Shown one piece after another: positions 8,236 to 17,763 of a stretch of DNA of 64,000 nt. The notes under the pieces are model-generated. The model made no database searches. It saw only the letters and a program-made list of their open reading frames with translations, and was not told the DNA's origin. Location of the stretch: positions 248,001-312,000 of the forward strand of contig NZ_CP108494.1 of assembly GCF_041435435.1 (NCBI RefSeq), written 5' to 3'. How positions within the stretch are numbered: position 1 is the stretch's first letter; the number at the start of each line of letters is the position of its first letter. Made by a program: the position numbers and the translations under genes. The DNA is from Streptomyces sp. NBC_01241. GTDB taxonomy: Bacteria; Actinomycetota; Actinomycetes; Streptomycetales; Streptomycetaceae.

Positions 8236-9018
8236 TCACGCCCGCGCTTGCTTCGGCATGGTGAGGATCTCCGCTCCGTCGTCGGTGATGGCTATCGTGT
8301 GCTCGCTGTGTGCCGTCCTGCAGCCGGTGGCGCTGCGGAGGGTCCAGCCGTCGGCGTCGGTGACGAGTCGGGCGGTGTCCGCCATGACCCACGGCTCCAG
8401 AGCCAGCAGCAGTCCGGGGCGCAGTGTGTAGCCGCGGCCGGGCCGTCCGGTGTTTGGGACGTGCGGGTCCTGGTGCATCGTCGAGCCGATGCCGTGACCG
8501 CCGAACTCGGTGTTGATCGAGTACCCCGCCTTGGTGAGGGCCGTGCCGATGGCATGGGCGATGTCGCCGATCCGCGCCCCGGGCCCGGCGGCAGCGATCC
8601 CCGCGGCGAGCGCGCGTTCGGTCGCACTGATCAGGGCGACGCTCTCCGGGGGCTTCGCGTCGCCCACGATGAAACTGATGGCGGCGTCGGCGGCGACTCC
8701 GCCCAGGGAGACGGCGAGGTCGAGGGTCAGCAGGTCACCGTTGGCGAGCGGATAGTCGTACGGCCGCCCGTGCAGGACCGCGTCGTTGACGGCGGTGCAG
8801 ATGTAGTGGCCGAACGGACCGCGTCCGAAGGACGGGGCGTAATCGACGTAACAGGACGTGGCTCCCGCCTCGACGATCAAGTCCTTGGCCCACCGGTCGA
8901 TGTCCAACAGGTTCGCGCCGATCGTGCTGCGGCTCTTCAGCGTCTGCAGGATGTCGGCGACCAGGGCGCCGGTGTCTCTCGCCCGGGTCAGCAGGGCGGG
9001 GTTCAGGATCTCGATCAT
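8236..9018 (-). CDS. map: Type I methionine aminopeptidase
   Basis: A 260-residue cytoplasmic enzyme that removes N-terminal methionine. All expected metal ligands are present: D100 (LDLAV), D111 (AADAAI), H175 (GGHGIG), E208 (ALEPW) and E239 (HSEHT). H83 is a likely substrate histidine. The ATG at 9018 has GAGGAGG upstream and is preferred over the longer frame. It is transcribed away from a small XRE regulator, with a palindrome between them. Because Streptomyces carry other map genes, this is probably a regulated accessory copy. Confidence 0.93.
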   Translation of the reverse strand: MIEILNPALLTRARDTGALVADILQTLKSRSTIGANLLDIDRWAKDLIVEAGATSCYVDYAPSFGRGPFGHYICTAVNDAVLHGRPYDYPLANGDLLTLDLAVSLGGVAADAAISFIVGDAKPPESVALISATERALAAGIAAAGPGARIGDIAHAIGTALTKAGYSINTEFGGHGIGSTMHQDPHVPNTGRPGRGYTLRPGLLLALEPWVMADTARLVTDADGWTLRSATGCRTAHSEHTIAITDDGAEILTMPKQARA

Positions 9019-9045
9019 GCGGCGTCCTCCTCGCGATACCAATAA

Positions 9046-9073
9046 CTATACCGGCCATACTGTACCGGTATAG
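9046..9073. promoter_or_regulatory. Palindromic operator in the map/XRE divergent promoter
   Basis: CTATACCGG (9046-9054) and CCGGTATAG (9065-9073) form perfect 9-bp arms around 10 bp. The right arm overlaps TAGAAT (9071-9076), a TANNNT-type -10 box that would place transcription start at or next to the ATG at 9084 (leaderless). The 65-bp gap serves both genes, so the XRE protein is the likely binder. Confidence 0.65.
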
Positions 9074-9083
9074 AATTCGTGCC

Positions 9084-9386
9084 ATGGTCAGGTTGCCGCT
9101 CACTCCCGAAGAGATTGAACGCGGACAGCGTCTCGGCGCCCTCCTGCGCCGGGCCAGAGGGGAGCGTTCGATGCTCGACACCGCGCTCGCCGCACGCGTC
9201 TCGCCGGAGACTCTCCGGAAGATCGAGACAGGCCGCGTGGCCACCCCCGCCTTCCCGACCATCGCGGCGATCGCCGACGTCCTCGGCCTCTCCCTCGACG
9301 CGGTATGGGCCGAGATCAGCGGGGCCGAACGCGTCGTCGGGCCCGCCGGCTCCACCCACCGCTCCCCGGAACGGCTGGCGTCCTGA
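9084..9386 (+). CDS. XRE-family helix-turn-helix regulator
   Basis: A 100-residue DNA-binding protein. The helix-turn-helix spans about residues 15-70: LGALLRRARGER, then AARVSPETLRKIETGR as turn and recognition helix, then FPTIAAIADVLGLSLD. There is no Shine-Dalgarno sequence and a -10-like TAGAAT ends 7 nt before the ATG, so the mRNA is probably leaderless. Divergent from map with a shared palindrome, it is a good candidate for an autoregulator that also controls map. Confidence 0.88.
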   Translation: MVRLPLTPEEIERGQRLGALLRRARGERSMLDTALAARVSPETLRKIETGRVATPAFPTIAAIADVLGLSLDAVWAEISGAERVVGPAGSTHRSPERLAS

Positions 9387-9947
9387 GCGATGCCGCGGCG
9401 GCCCCTGCCGGCCGGGGCGGCCGCCAAGGCGGCGCGGACTCGGGCCCGGCTTCCCAAAGGCATCCGGGCGGGCTGTTGACGGCCTTCTACGGGGGAAGGG
9501 CTCCTTCTCATAGGCCTATTGGGGTGCAGGGGTCCGTCTGCGGTTTCGTGAGCGGGCCGCAAGCCGGGACTATCGGCGGGTTTGGGCCCACATCAACCGA
9601 CGCCTCGATCGCCGTCTGTCACCCCTGCCCCAGCCGGCCGCCGGCATCCCTCCGTGCCTTCAACGGGACGGCTGCGCCGTCTGCGGGACGCCACTCTCCC
9701 GGGTGCTTACGGACGGGTCCGGCTGACCCTCTCAGGTTCCTGTCGAGCAAAGCGCTCCTACTGAGCAAGAAGGCGGAGCTCGCTACTACCGGCTGACCAG
9801 TCCAACTTCATTGGCAAACAATCCAACTTCGGTGTCGGAGGACACCTACGATTCCTGTCTCACTGGACGCGGCCGCGCATCTGACCTGCCGCACTGGCGC
9901 CCGAAGCGATCTCAGCCGCGGCGGTCAGGGGCATGGGAGTGTGCTTC
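9387..9947. other. Gene-poor gap with one coding-like remnant
   Basis: No intact gene is visible. One plus-strand stretch, about 9523-9726, has coding-like composition: an Arg-rich RAASRDYRRVWAHINRRL, then a CAVCG zinc-knuckle-like motif before a stop. It has no start and I cannot name its family. Confidence 0.3.
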
Positions 9948-10619
9948 TCAGGAGTGGGGTGTCATTCCTTGCGGGTCGTTCTGCGGGGTGTACGTCTTCA
10001 TTGCCTTGTCTGTCATGAGTGCTGAGATCCGGCGCCATTCCTGGTGTTCCACTTCGGCGGTGCGGAGCCATTCCTCGGCTCGGTAGCTGTCCAGTGCCTG
10101 CCCGGCGATGTCGCGCTGGTATTCCTGTGCGTCCTCAGCGGCGCGAGCGACGTCCTGGACCGTCATCCCGGTGGCCTGTGCCTGTACCCGGGCGCGGTAG
10201 AACCGGGCGGTGCTGGGGGCGAGGGGGATGGGTTCTTCGAGGGGATGCAGCCAGACGGCGGGCAGGGCGGTGTAGGTGATGGCGGCGGGGAGGGTGACCT
10301 CGTTGCCGGCGGTGTCGGTGACGAAGCCGTCGATCTCGTACTCGGGGCCTGCGGGGAGGTCCAGAAGTACGGTCTGGTCGGCGGTGAGGCGCAGGGTGAC
10401 CCGGTTGGTGGTGGTGGCCTCGTAGCCGTCGACGGTGGCGCCCTCGGGGTCGGTACCGGTGACGGTGAGGTCGAAGCGGTCGCCGCGGCGTAGGTTCAGT
10501 CGCATGTCGGCGGCGAAATCGGCATGGATGCGGGGGATACGGTGACGCAGAGCCGGCGGCAGTCGCTGGGGGACCTTAACCTGGTAGGTCTCGCCGATCC
10601 GGATGTCCTGGACGCGCAT
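9948..10619 (-). CDS. Conserved hypothetical protein
   Basis: A 223-residue protein beginning MRVQDIRIGETYQVKVPQRL. The ATG at 10619 has AGGAGG 5 nt upstream. The middle (about 50-125) is rich in Thr and Val and probably beta; the C-terminal 80 residues are charged helix with many Glu, Arg and Ala. There are no membrane segments or signal peptide. It stands alone, divergent from the protease gene. I do not recognise the function. Confidence 0.65.
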   Translation of the reverse strand: MRVQDIRIGETYQVKVPQRLPPALRHRIPRIHADFAADMRLNLRRGDRFDLTVTGTDPEGATVDGYEATTTNRVTLRLTADQTVLLDLPAGPEYEIDGFVTDTAGNEVTLPAAITYTALPAVWLHPLEEPIPLAPSTARFYRARVQAQATGMTVQDVARAAEDAQEYQRDIAGQALDSYRAEEWLRTAEVEHQEWRRISALMTDKAMKTYTPQNDPQGMTPHS

Positions 10620-10920
10620 GACGACCTCCTGAGCCCCTCTCCAGCCTCCCCCGGGCCGTCCCGAACCGCCAAGGCCGGGGCGGGGAAGCGCCGAGCGGCG
10701 GCCCGGTAGAGCCGGCGACCACCCGCGTCCAGCTCGGCTGGTACGCCCGCCGCCACGGCTGGGCGCAGGGCGGGTCCGCGCTCCGTGGCCGTCATTGACG
10801 GGTCTCCGTCAAGGCGGATATCCGCCAGGGCAGAACGGTCGACACGCGAGTTGCCGCCGCGAAAACTCTTCGCAGCACCCGGAACCACCCATTCACCGGG
10901 TGCGTGGAGGAGAGTCGTCC

Positions 10921-13900
10921 ATGACCAGATCATCCGCGAGGCGGAGGTCCCGGCTGCTGGCAGCGGGGCTGTCGCTCGTACTGCTGCCGGCCGGGCAGGC
11001 CGTCGCAGCCGGGGCGTTGGGGACGGCGGGGGCGGGCACCGACCGTGCCACATCACCCGTGCACGCACCCAGCACCGCGCGAACCGTCACCCTGATCACC
11101 GGTGACCAGGTGACCGTGACCGACCTCGGCGCGGGCCGGAAGTCGGTCTCCGTGGAGCGTCCCAAGGGCGCGACCGGAGCGGTTCGCAGCGAGATATCCG
11201 ACGGCCGGATCACCGTCATACCCGACGAGGCCCGGCCCTACCTCCAGGCGGGCGTCCTCGACGCCGAACTCTTCGACGTCACCGCTCTGATCGAGCAGGG
11301 GCTCGGTGACCCGTCGTCCGACGGCCTCCCGCTCATCGTGACGTACACGAAGAACGCCCGGAGCGCGACGCCCCACGGAGCCCGCCAGGTCCGTGGTCTG
11401 CCGAGCGTGGGCGGCGCGGCCCTGGAGGCGTCGAAGTCCGGGGAGTTCTGGCGCACGGTCGCACCGGACGTCACCTCCCAGACGCGCAGCGCGACTTCGG
11501 GCCGTGTGCGTCTTTCGGGCGGCGTCGAAAAGATCTGGCTGGACGCCCGCGTCGACGCCGCGATGGAGACCAGCAACGCCCAGATCGGCACCCCCGCGGC
11601 CTGGGAGGCCGGGCTGACCGGCGAGGGTGTCAAGGTCGCCGTCCTCGACACGGGCGTGGACCTGACCCACCCCGATCTCAAGGACCGGGTGAGCGAGACC
11701 AAGAGCTTCATCGAGGGTCAGGAGGTCGCCGACCGGAACGGGCACGGCACGCATGTCTCGTCCACCGTCGGTGGCAGCGGTGCCGCGTCCGACGGCAAGG
11801 AGAAGGGCGTCGCGCCCGGCGCCACGCTCGCCGTCGGCAAGGTTCTCAGCGACCAGGGTTTCGGATCCGAGTCGCAGATCATCGCCGGTATGGAGTGGGC
11901 GGCCAAGGACGTCCAGGCCAAGATCGTCTCCATGAGCCTCGGATCGTCGCAGGGCAGCGACGGCACCGACCCGATGGCCCAGGCGGTGAACACCCTCTCC
12001 AAGGACACGGGCGCCCTGTTCGTGATCGCGGCCGGCAACGCATACTCCCCCGGCACCATCGGCTCCCCCGGCGCGGCCGACTCCGCGCTGACGATCGGCG
12101 CGGTCGACTCCGCCGACCGGCGTGCCGCCTTCTCCAGCCAGGGCCCGCGCCTCGGCGACAACGCGCTGAAGCCCGACCTGTCCGCGCCGGGCGTGGACAT
12201 CCTCGCGGCGCGCTCGCAGCTCGTGAGCGGCAGCGGCCCGTACACATCGATGAGCGGTACCTCCATGGCCACCCCGCATGTCGCGGGCGTGGCGGCGCTG
12301 CTCGCCGAGAAGCACCCCGACTGGAGCGGACAGCAGCTCAAGGACGGGCTGATGAGCACGTCCAAGCAGATCAGCGGCACGTCGTACGAGGTGGGTGCGG
12401 GCCGCGTGGACGTCCCGTCCGCGATCGCCGCGCAGATCACCGCGACCGGCAGCGCCGACCTCGGCTTCACCAGCTGGCCCTACGAGGCGAACAAGCCGGT
12501 CACGAAGACGCTGACCTACACCAACGCCTCCGACCGGCCGGTCACCCTGGCGCTGACCGCCGAAGGCGCTCCGGCCGGCGTGGTCACCCTCGCAGACTCC
12601 ACCCTCACCGTGCCCGCGCACGGCACCGCGCAGACCACGGTCACCGGTGACGGCACCGCCGCGCCCGTCGGCGCCACCTCCGGCCGGATCGTCGCCAAGG
12701 ACGGCGACACAGTGGTGGCGCACACGGCCTTCGGCCTGGCCAAGGAGGAGGAGCGCTACACCCTCACCGTCCACGTCAAGGACCGCGACGGTGCCCCATC
12801 CGCCGCATACGTGGCTGTAAAGCAGCTGGCCAAGGACACGTCGGTCATCCCGGCCTCGGTCGGCGAATCCGGCACGCTCAAGCTGCGCGTGAAGCCGGGC
12901 ATGTACACCCTGTCCAGCTTCCTCGATGTGCGTGGCAGCAAGGGCAAGGACTCGCTCGGCCTCGGTCTGCTCACCGAGCCCGAGGTCACCATGGACCGTG
13001 ACCGCGAAGTCACCCTCGACGGAACGAAGTTGCGGGAGATCCGGGCCGAGGTGGACCAGCGGACCCAGACCCGTCAGCTGATCATGAAGTTCAACCGGTC
13101 CGCGAACGGCGCGTCCTTCGCGCCGGCCGTGCAGGTCCCGCCGAAGTACGACAGCATCTTCGCCGCGCCGACCCGCAAGCCCGCCACGGGCACCTTCGAG
13201 TACCGGACCGTCTGGCGGCTCGGCAAGCCACAACTCGATGTCGAAGCAGGCGGCAAGCGGCTCGGCGAGACGACCGTCCAGTACGGATCGGACATGCTCA
13301 CCGGGCACAAGCGGATGTCCCTGGTGGACGCGGGCACCGGAAGCCCCGCCGACTACGCCGGCAAGGACGTGACGGGCAACGCGGTCGTCGTGCGCCGCAC
13401 CGACGCGATCACGCCCGCCGAGCTGGCCCAGAACGCACGGGATGCGGGCGCCAAGGCTCTGTTCGTCACCGACGAGGCTCCCGGACGGCTGATGGCCAAC
13501 TTCAGCGCGGCCGACGGGGAGACTCGTCCCCTGTACATCGCGACGGTGAACGCGGCGGACGGGGCACAGCTGACCGAGGCCGCTCGGCTCGGCCGGAGCT
13601 TGGAACTGACCGGTACCCAGTTCACGCCGTTTGTCTACGACCTCAGCAAGGGATACCCGGGGGCGATCCCCGCTGGTCTGACGTACCGGCCGGGCAAGAG
13701 GGAACTGGCCGTGGTCAACAACAAGTTCCACGCGCCGAAGCCAGCCGACGGCGGCGAGTTCCGCTACTCGATCACCGACAGCTTCCCCTACGGCATCGGA
13801 TTCCAGGAGAAGATCAAGTTCCCCGCGGAGCGCACCGACTACATCAGCGCCGGTCCCGACCAGGGCTGGGCGGAGTCCATGTCCAGCGGCCCGGGCGCCC

Positions 13901-14655
13901 TCGTGGAGCGCGGCGGCATCGTGCACTACCGCGGCGGCACGCGCTCCGGGACCGACTGGTTCAAGCCGGTCTGGCACCCGTGGCTGGGTACCGGTCTCGG
14001 CTGGGGCCAGCGTCGCGCGGGCAACGACCTGGAGTTCAACACGCCGGGCTGGGGCGACTCGGGACCGGACCACACCGGCTTCGGCGAAGTGTTCAACCAG
14101 AAGTCGCTGACCCAGTTCACCGAGGTGTACGTGGACGGGGTGCAGGTCGACCGGAAGCAAAGCTCGGGGGTGCACGCCTGGCGCGTCAAGCCGACCGAGC
14201 AGGACTTCAAGGTGGTCACCGACACCACGATGGACCCGGACGTCTGGCGGCTCGCCACGAAGGGCCACTCCGAATGGACCTTCAAGTCGTCCGCCACGCC
14301 GGCCGACCGGTGGACGTACCTGCCGATGCTCAACCTCGGGTTCGACGTCGACACCGACCTGCAGGGTGACGTGCGGGCCGGAAAGCGGCTGGATCTCGGG
14401 ATATTCTCCGAGTACATCAAGGGCGCGTCGGACACCGGGAAGATCACCGGCTCCACGCTGGAGGTCTCCTTCGACGACGGCGCGACGTGGACATCCGTCG
14501 CACTCGACGGCGTACGCGGCAAGTCCGCCGCCTGGGCCGGCTCCGTGCGGGTGCCGAACGACGCGCAGTACATCTCCGTGCGGGCCTCGGCCTCCGACAA
14601 CAAGGGCGGCTCGGTGAAGCAGGAGATCATCCGCGCGGTCGGCGTGCGGAAGTAG
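10921..14655 (+). CDS. Secreted subtilisin-like (S8) serine protease
   Basis: A 1,244-residue exported protease. A Sec signal peptide covers about residues 1-35 (RRRSR, then a Leu/Ala core ending near AVAAGA). A propeptide follows, then the S8 catalytic domain with D243 (VAVLDTGVD), H275 (NGHGTHVSS), N373 (AAGN, oxyanion hole) and S448 (GTSMATPHVAG). The ~700-residue C-terminal part is beta-rich and includes a PA-like insert near residues 815-900 (AVVVRRTDAITPAEL). The ATG at 10921 has GGAGGA upstream. It is followed directly by a strong terminator and is complete. Confidence 0.93.
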   Translation: MTRSSARRRSRLLAAGLSLVLLPAGQAVAAGALGTAGAGTDRATSPVHAPSTARTVTLITGDQVTVTDLGAGRKSVSVERPKGATGAVRSEISDGRITVIPDEARPYLQAGVLDAELFDVTALIEQGLGDPSSDGLPLIVTYTKNARSATPHGARQVRGLPSVGGAALEASKSGEFWRTVAPDVTSQTRSATSGRVRLSGGVEKIWLDARVDAAMETSNAQIGTPAAWEAGLTGEGVKVAVLDTGVDLTHPDLKDRVSETKSFIEGQEVADRNGHGTHVSSTVGGSGAASDGKEKGVAPGATLAVGKVLSDQGFGSESQIIAGMEWAAKDVQAKIVSMSLGSSQGSDGTDPMAQAVNTLSKDTGALFVIAAGNAYSPGTIGSPGAADSALTIGAVDSADRRAAFSSQGPRLGDNALKPDLSAPGVDILAARSQLVSGSGPYTSMSGTSMATPHVAGVAALLAEKHPDWSGQQLKDGLMSTSKQISGTSYEVGAGRVDVPSAIAAQITATGSADLGFTSWPYEANKPVTKTLTYTNASDRPVTLALTAEGAPAGVVTLADSTLTVPAHGTAQTTVTGDGTAAPVGATSGRIVAKDGDTVVAHTAFGLAKEEERYTLTVHVKDRDGAPSAAYVAVKQLAKDTSVIPASVGESGTLKLRVKPGMYTLSSFLDVRGSKGKDSLGLGLLTEPEVTMDRDREVTLDGTKLREIRAEVDQRTQTRQLIMKFNRSANGASFAPAVQVPPKYDSIFAAPTRKPATGTFEYRTVWRLGKPQLDVEAGGKRLGETTVQYGSDMLTGHKRMSLVDAGTGSPADYAGKDVTGNAVVVRRTDAITPAELAQNARDAGAKALFVTDEAPGRLMANFSAADGETRPLYIATVNAADGAQLTEAARLGRSLELTGTQFTPFVYDLSKGYPGAIPAGLTYRPGKRELAVVNNKFHAPKPADGGEFRYSITDSFPYGIGFQEKIKFPAERTDYISAGPDQGWAESMSSGPGALVERGGIVHYRGGTRSGTDWFKPVWHPWLGTGLGWGQRRAGNDLEFNTPGWGDSGPDHTGFGEVFNQKSLTQFTEVYVDGVQVDRKQSSGVHAWRVKPTEQDFKVVTDTTMDPDVWRLATKGHSEWTFKSSATPADRWTYLPMLNLGFDVDTDLQGDVRAGKRLDLGIFSEYIKGASDTGKITGSTLEVSFDDGATWTSVALDGVRGKSAAWAGSVRVPNDAQYISVRASASDNKGGSVKQEIIRAVGVRK

Positions 14656-14662
14656 CCGACCG

Positions 14663-14698
14663 GGTGGGAGCCGCGCAGTCGGCGGCCCGGCTCCCACC
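14663..14698 (+). terminator. Hairpin terminator after the S8 protease
   Basis: GGTGGGAGCCG (14663-14673) and CGGCTCCCACC (14688-14698) form a perfect 11-bp stem with a 14-nt loop, beginning 7 nt after the protease stop. There is no T-tract, as is common in high-G+C actinomycetes. Confidence 0.8.
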
Positions 14699-14883
14699 TG
14701 CCACGTGAGCGATGCAAGGTCCGCACCCTGCACGTAGTGCTGCTCACCGCACGCCGCGGGCGGGCCGGGCTGGCGGGGCAGGTCCATGGTCTTGAGCTGG
14801 GTGGCGGTGGCGTAGATGCCGGCCGGGACATCCCGCCAGGACACGAAGTGCGGCCGGGACGTAGTCGTCGTGTTCGCCGTCAT
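14699..14883 (-). pseudogene. Truncated small hypothetical gene
   Basis: From the ATG at 14883 (AAAGG upstream) a protein begins with a Thr-rich tail and PHFVSWRDVPAGIYATATQL, then KTMDLPRQPGPPA. Beyond that it loses any family-like character and runs antisense into the protease terminator. The start resembles small proteins of Streptomyces integrative elements, but this is from memory and weak. The true end is uncertain. Confidence 0.4.
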
Positions 14884-14920
14884 TGCTGAACTGCCTTTCT
14901 CTGTACGTCGAAACGGTGGC

Positions 14921-14959
14921 GGCTCCGCCTCCGGCAGCTGCAATGCCGGAGGCGGAGCC
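14921..14959 (-). terminator. Very strong hairpin terminator
   Basis: Two perfect 16-bp arms (14921-14936 and 14944-14959, GGCTCCGCCTCCGGCA and its complement) enclose a 7-nt loop. It lies 25 bp beyond the minus-strand stop at 14984, so it most likely ends the transcript of that now headless gene. Confidence 0.8.
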
Positions 14960-14983
14960 CAGACGCCTCATGAGTGCGCGTCG

Positions 14984-15028
14984 TCAGTCGACGCCGAAGT
15001 CGAAGTAGTCGTCGTACGTCGTCACTGC
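14984..15028 (-). pseudogene. Orphan 3' end of an unknown gene
   Basis: The minus-strand frame ends TTYDDYFDFGVD, stop at 14984, with a strong terminator directly downstream. Nothing upstream in this frame looks like a gene. The acidic, aromatic tail is distinctive but I cannot assign it. It is best read as the surviving C-terminus of a deleted gene. Confidence 0.35.
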
Positions 15029-15244
15029 GCCGGGTACGGTCCGTTCAGGCGGCTGACCGGGGGTGCTGGGTCTTCGCAGAGCCGTGATTCCGTGCCGCCG
15101 GGGCCTACTACCACCCTCTTTCGCGAGGACGCTTCGCTCGCCGAGAGCGTGACGTGGGCGGTTGATCTCCATCACCGCAAGCTGGAGGAGGAGCAGGCAC
15201 TGCGGGAGGGACGGCCGTCTGACGACTTGTCCGACTCCGGACGG
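15029..15244. other. Gap without a recognisable gene
   Basis: Frames here are open only because of high G+C, and no start, ribosome-binding site or family motif fits. It ends at the left inverted repeat of the next IS. Confidence 0.4.
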
Positions 15245-16488
15245 TGTGGGGCTCAAAAACACGAATCGTCGCCCCGCTTGAAGCCCGTCGCCGCAGAGAA
15301 CCGGGAGCACAAGACCCTGAGCAGCGGCTCTGCCGCGTCTGGGATCATGTTTCGTGATCCTGTCCACGGTGTACGCCGTCACCCGCCGCCTGCTGTCGCT
15401 GCCCGCGTTGCTGCTGCGGCGTGACGTCACGAAGGACGCGGAGTTGCTGGTGCTGCGCCACGAGAACGCGGTCCTGCGCCGACACGTCCCACGCCTACGC
15501 TACGAACCAGCCGACCGCCTGTGGTTCGCCGCGCTCTCACACCTGATAACGCGCCGCCGCTGGGCCCAGGTCTTCCCGATGACCCCGGCCACGCTGATGT
15601 CCTGGCACCGTAAACTCGTCGCGAAGAAGTGGGACTACAGCCAGCGTCACCGCCCCGGACGCCCGCCCACGGGCCCCGCAGTCAAAGCCCTGGTCTTGCG
15701 CGTGGCGGCCGAGAACCCGGGATGGGGCCATCGGCGCATCCACGGCGAACTCACCCGTCTCGGCCACAAGATGGCCGCCTCCACCGCGTGGAACATTCTC
15801 AACCAGGCCGGCATCGACACCGCCCCACGTCGTACCGGACCAACCTGGAGGCAGTTCCTCGCAGCCCAGGCCGAGCACATCGTCGCCGTCGACTTCCTGC
15901 ACGTCGACACCATCAACCTCAAACGCATCTACGCCCTGGTCATGCTCGAACACGGCAGCCGCCGTGCGCACCTGCTCGACGTCACCGCCAACCCCACCGG
16001 CCCATGGACCACCCAGGCCGCCCGCAACTTCCTCATGGACACCGGCATGAACATCGCAAGCATCAAGTTCCTGATCCGTGACTGCGGCGGCCAGTTCACC
16101 GACGCCTTCGACGCCGTCTTCGCCGACGTCGGACTGCGCGTCCTCAAAAGCCCGCCCCATGTCCCGAAAGCGAACGCACACTGCGAAAGGTTCATCGGCA
16201 CCCTGCGCCGCGAGCTCCTCGACCGGACACTCATCCTCAACGAACGGCACTTGCGCCGAACCCTCACCAGTTACATGGAGCACTACAACGGGCACCGGCC
16301 TCACCGCGCGCTGAGCCAGCTCTGTCCATCGCAAGCTGAAGCCGGACCTCCGCGCCCCATCGACCTCGCCGAGCACCGCGTCCGCCGCACAGCGGTCCTC
16401 GGCGGACTCATTAACGAGTACCGGATCGCCAGTTGACACCGCTACGAACCCGCAGATCAGCGGTCGAATCCCGTATTTGAGCCCCACA
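15245..16488 (+). mobile_element. Insertion sequence with rve-type transposase
   Basis: TGTGGGGCTCAAA at 15245-15257 is repeated as its exact complement ending at 16488. The ends agree at about 20 of the first 24 positions. The single gene at 15354-16436 fills the element. GG flanks both sides, but whether it is a target duplication is unclear. Confidence 0.75.
15354..16436 (+). CDS. Integrase-core (rve) DDE transposase
   Basis: A 360-residue transposase. An N-terminal HTH region (about 30-135) contains PGWGHRRIHGEL, typical of IS3/IS481-type enzymes. The rve core has catalytic D180 (AVDFLHVDT), D243 (RDCGGQFTD) and E279 (HCERFIGTL). The start is GTG at 15354. It lies within matched inverted repeats and looks intact. 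The exact IS family (IS481-like or a related group) is uncertain. Confidence 0.88.
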   Translation: MILSTVYAVTRRLLSLPALLLRRDVTKDAELLVLRHENAVLRRHVPRLRYEPADRLWFAALSHLITRRRWAQVFPMTPATLMSWHRKLVAKKWDYSQRHRPGRPPTGPAVKALVLRVAAENPGWGHRRIHGELTRLGHKMAASTAWNILNQAGIDTAPRRTGPTWRQFLAAQAEHIVAVDFLHVDTINLKRIYALVMLEHGSRRAHLLDVTANPTGPWTTQAARNFLMDTGMNIASIKFLIRDCGGQFTDAFDAVFADVGLRVLKSPPHVPKANAHCERFIGTLRRELLDRTLILNERHLRRTLTSYMEHYNGHRPHRALSQLCPSQAEAGPPRPIDLAEHRVRRTAVLGGLINEYRIAS

Positions 16489-16704
16489 GGCTGTCCATAA
16501 AGGGATCGAATTTCGGCCGACCGACGGAATGCACACAGCCGGGACACAGCCGTGAAGGTCTCGTCACAGGGCAACCGTCGCACCGCTCGTACCACCCGCA
16601 CCACCCTTACCGCCCGCACCACCGGCCCCGGGGCCCCGCCGGCACCGGGGCCCCGGGCGCTGAGTCATACTGATGCGCCGAGCACAGGGGAAGGCTTACA
16701 GCGC

Positions 16705-16892
16705 ATGGGGCACGGGGTGAACGGTGCGGGCCTGCCGGATCGTATCGGCGGGTATGCCGTGGAGCGGGAGCTGGGGGCCGGCGGTATGGGCACCGTGTAT
16801 CTCGCGCGTTCGCGCGGCGGGCGTGCGGTGGCCGTGAAGGTGGCGCGCCCAAAGCTCGCGGCCGACCTGCACTTCCGGGAGCGTTTCCGGGC
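16705..16892 (+). pseudogene. Ser/Thr protein kinase, N-terminal fragment
   Basis: About 63 residues from the ATG at 16705 show a kinase N-lobe: IGGYAVERELGAGGMGTVYL (Gly-rich loop) and AVAVKVARPKLA (ATP-binding Lys). The kinase match stops at FRERFRAG and the sequence jumps to an unrelated membrane protein in another frame. No catalytic loop exists. Confidence 0.8.
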
Positions 16893-17549
16893 CGGTCTCT
16901 CTGGCCATGGCCTCTGCGGTCTCTCACCGACTGGCGGGTCTCCAAGCGCCGACAGCGGCGCGCTGAAGCCGAGGCCGCGTGCGAGCGTGAGCGACTGCGC
17001 GTCGGTGAGTCGCTGGCCGTCGGGAACGCCGAGAGCGGCGCGGACCTGCGGTCGGCACGGCTCGCCATCGTGCGCGTCTCGCAGGAGGAACCCCATCGGC
17101 CCACCTGGTCCGGCGACCGGATGCACGCGGTCACTCTCCGCCTCGCACGGGATCTCGACCTTGACCTCGCCACGGTGTGGCCGGCCCTGTGGCAGCTGCT
17201 GCCCGACGCTCCGCGCCAGCAGATCGAATCGACCCGGGAGGTGCTCGGCCGGGCGACCATACTCGTGGCATGGGCGATCCTGTACGCACTCCTCACGGTG
17301 TGGTGGTGGCCGGGACTGCCCCTGGCCGTTGCCACGTTCATCACCGCTCAGCTCCGGATTCGCAGTGCTACCAACGCCTACGCCGCCCTGGTCGAGGCGA
17401 CGGTCCACCTGCACACCGGCGAGCTCGCCGAGCGCCTGGGAGTGTCGGGGAACGGAATCCTCGGCAGGCGCACCGGTTGGGAAGTCACATGCTTGTTGCA
17501 GGGCAGGCGGCACCTGATCGACCTGACGGCACACGAGCCACAGCCGTAG
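16893..17549 (+). pseudogene. Membrane protein, C-terminal fragment fused to the kinase remnant
   Basis: The frame running into the stop at 17549 reads WPLRSLTDWRVSKRRQRR, a charged helix, then two hydrophobic segments (AILYALLTVWWWPGLPL and a following AVATFITAQL) and a soluble tail. It has no start of its own; an internal ATG at 17070 could yield 159 residues. The junction at about 16892 looks like a deletion joining two unrelated genes. Function unknown. Confidence 0.5.
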
Positions 17550-17763
17550 CCGGCCCCGGAACCAGTGTCCGGAGTCCGACCACCGGTAGAGGGCAGCCCC
17601 TCCGTCCGCTCGATCGCGGGGTGCAGGTATCGCCGAGGGATCGGACACTCAACAACACTTAGTGGGCGGTATGAGAGTGCATAGGAGTTTTGTCGTCACC
17701 TGAACGTGTGGCGGTGCGGCACCCCGGCCGGTCGGCGGCCATGGGCATGCTGGGCTGGGCAGC

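Noticed and set aside
11053..14943. A 1,296-codon open frame antisense to the S8 protease
   Set aside because: It mirrors the protease codons, whose third-position G/C removes antisense stops. The sense frame has a complete protease with active-site residues. Only the first residues after 14883 look gene-like and are listed separately.
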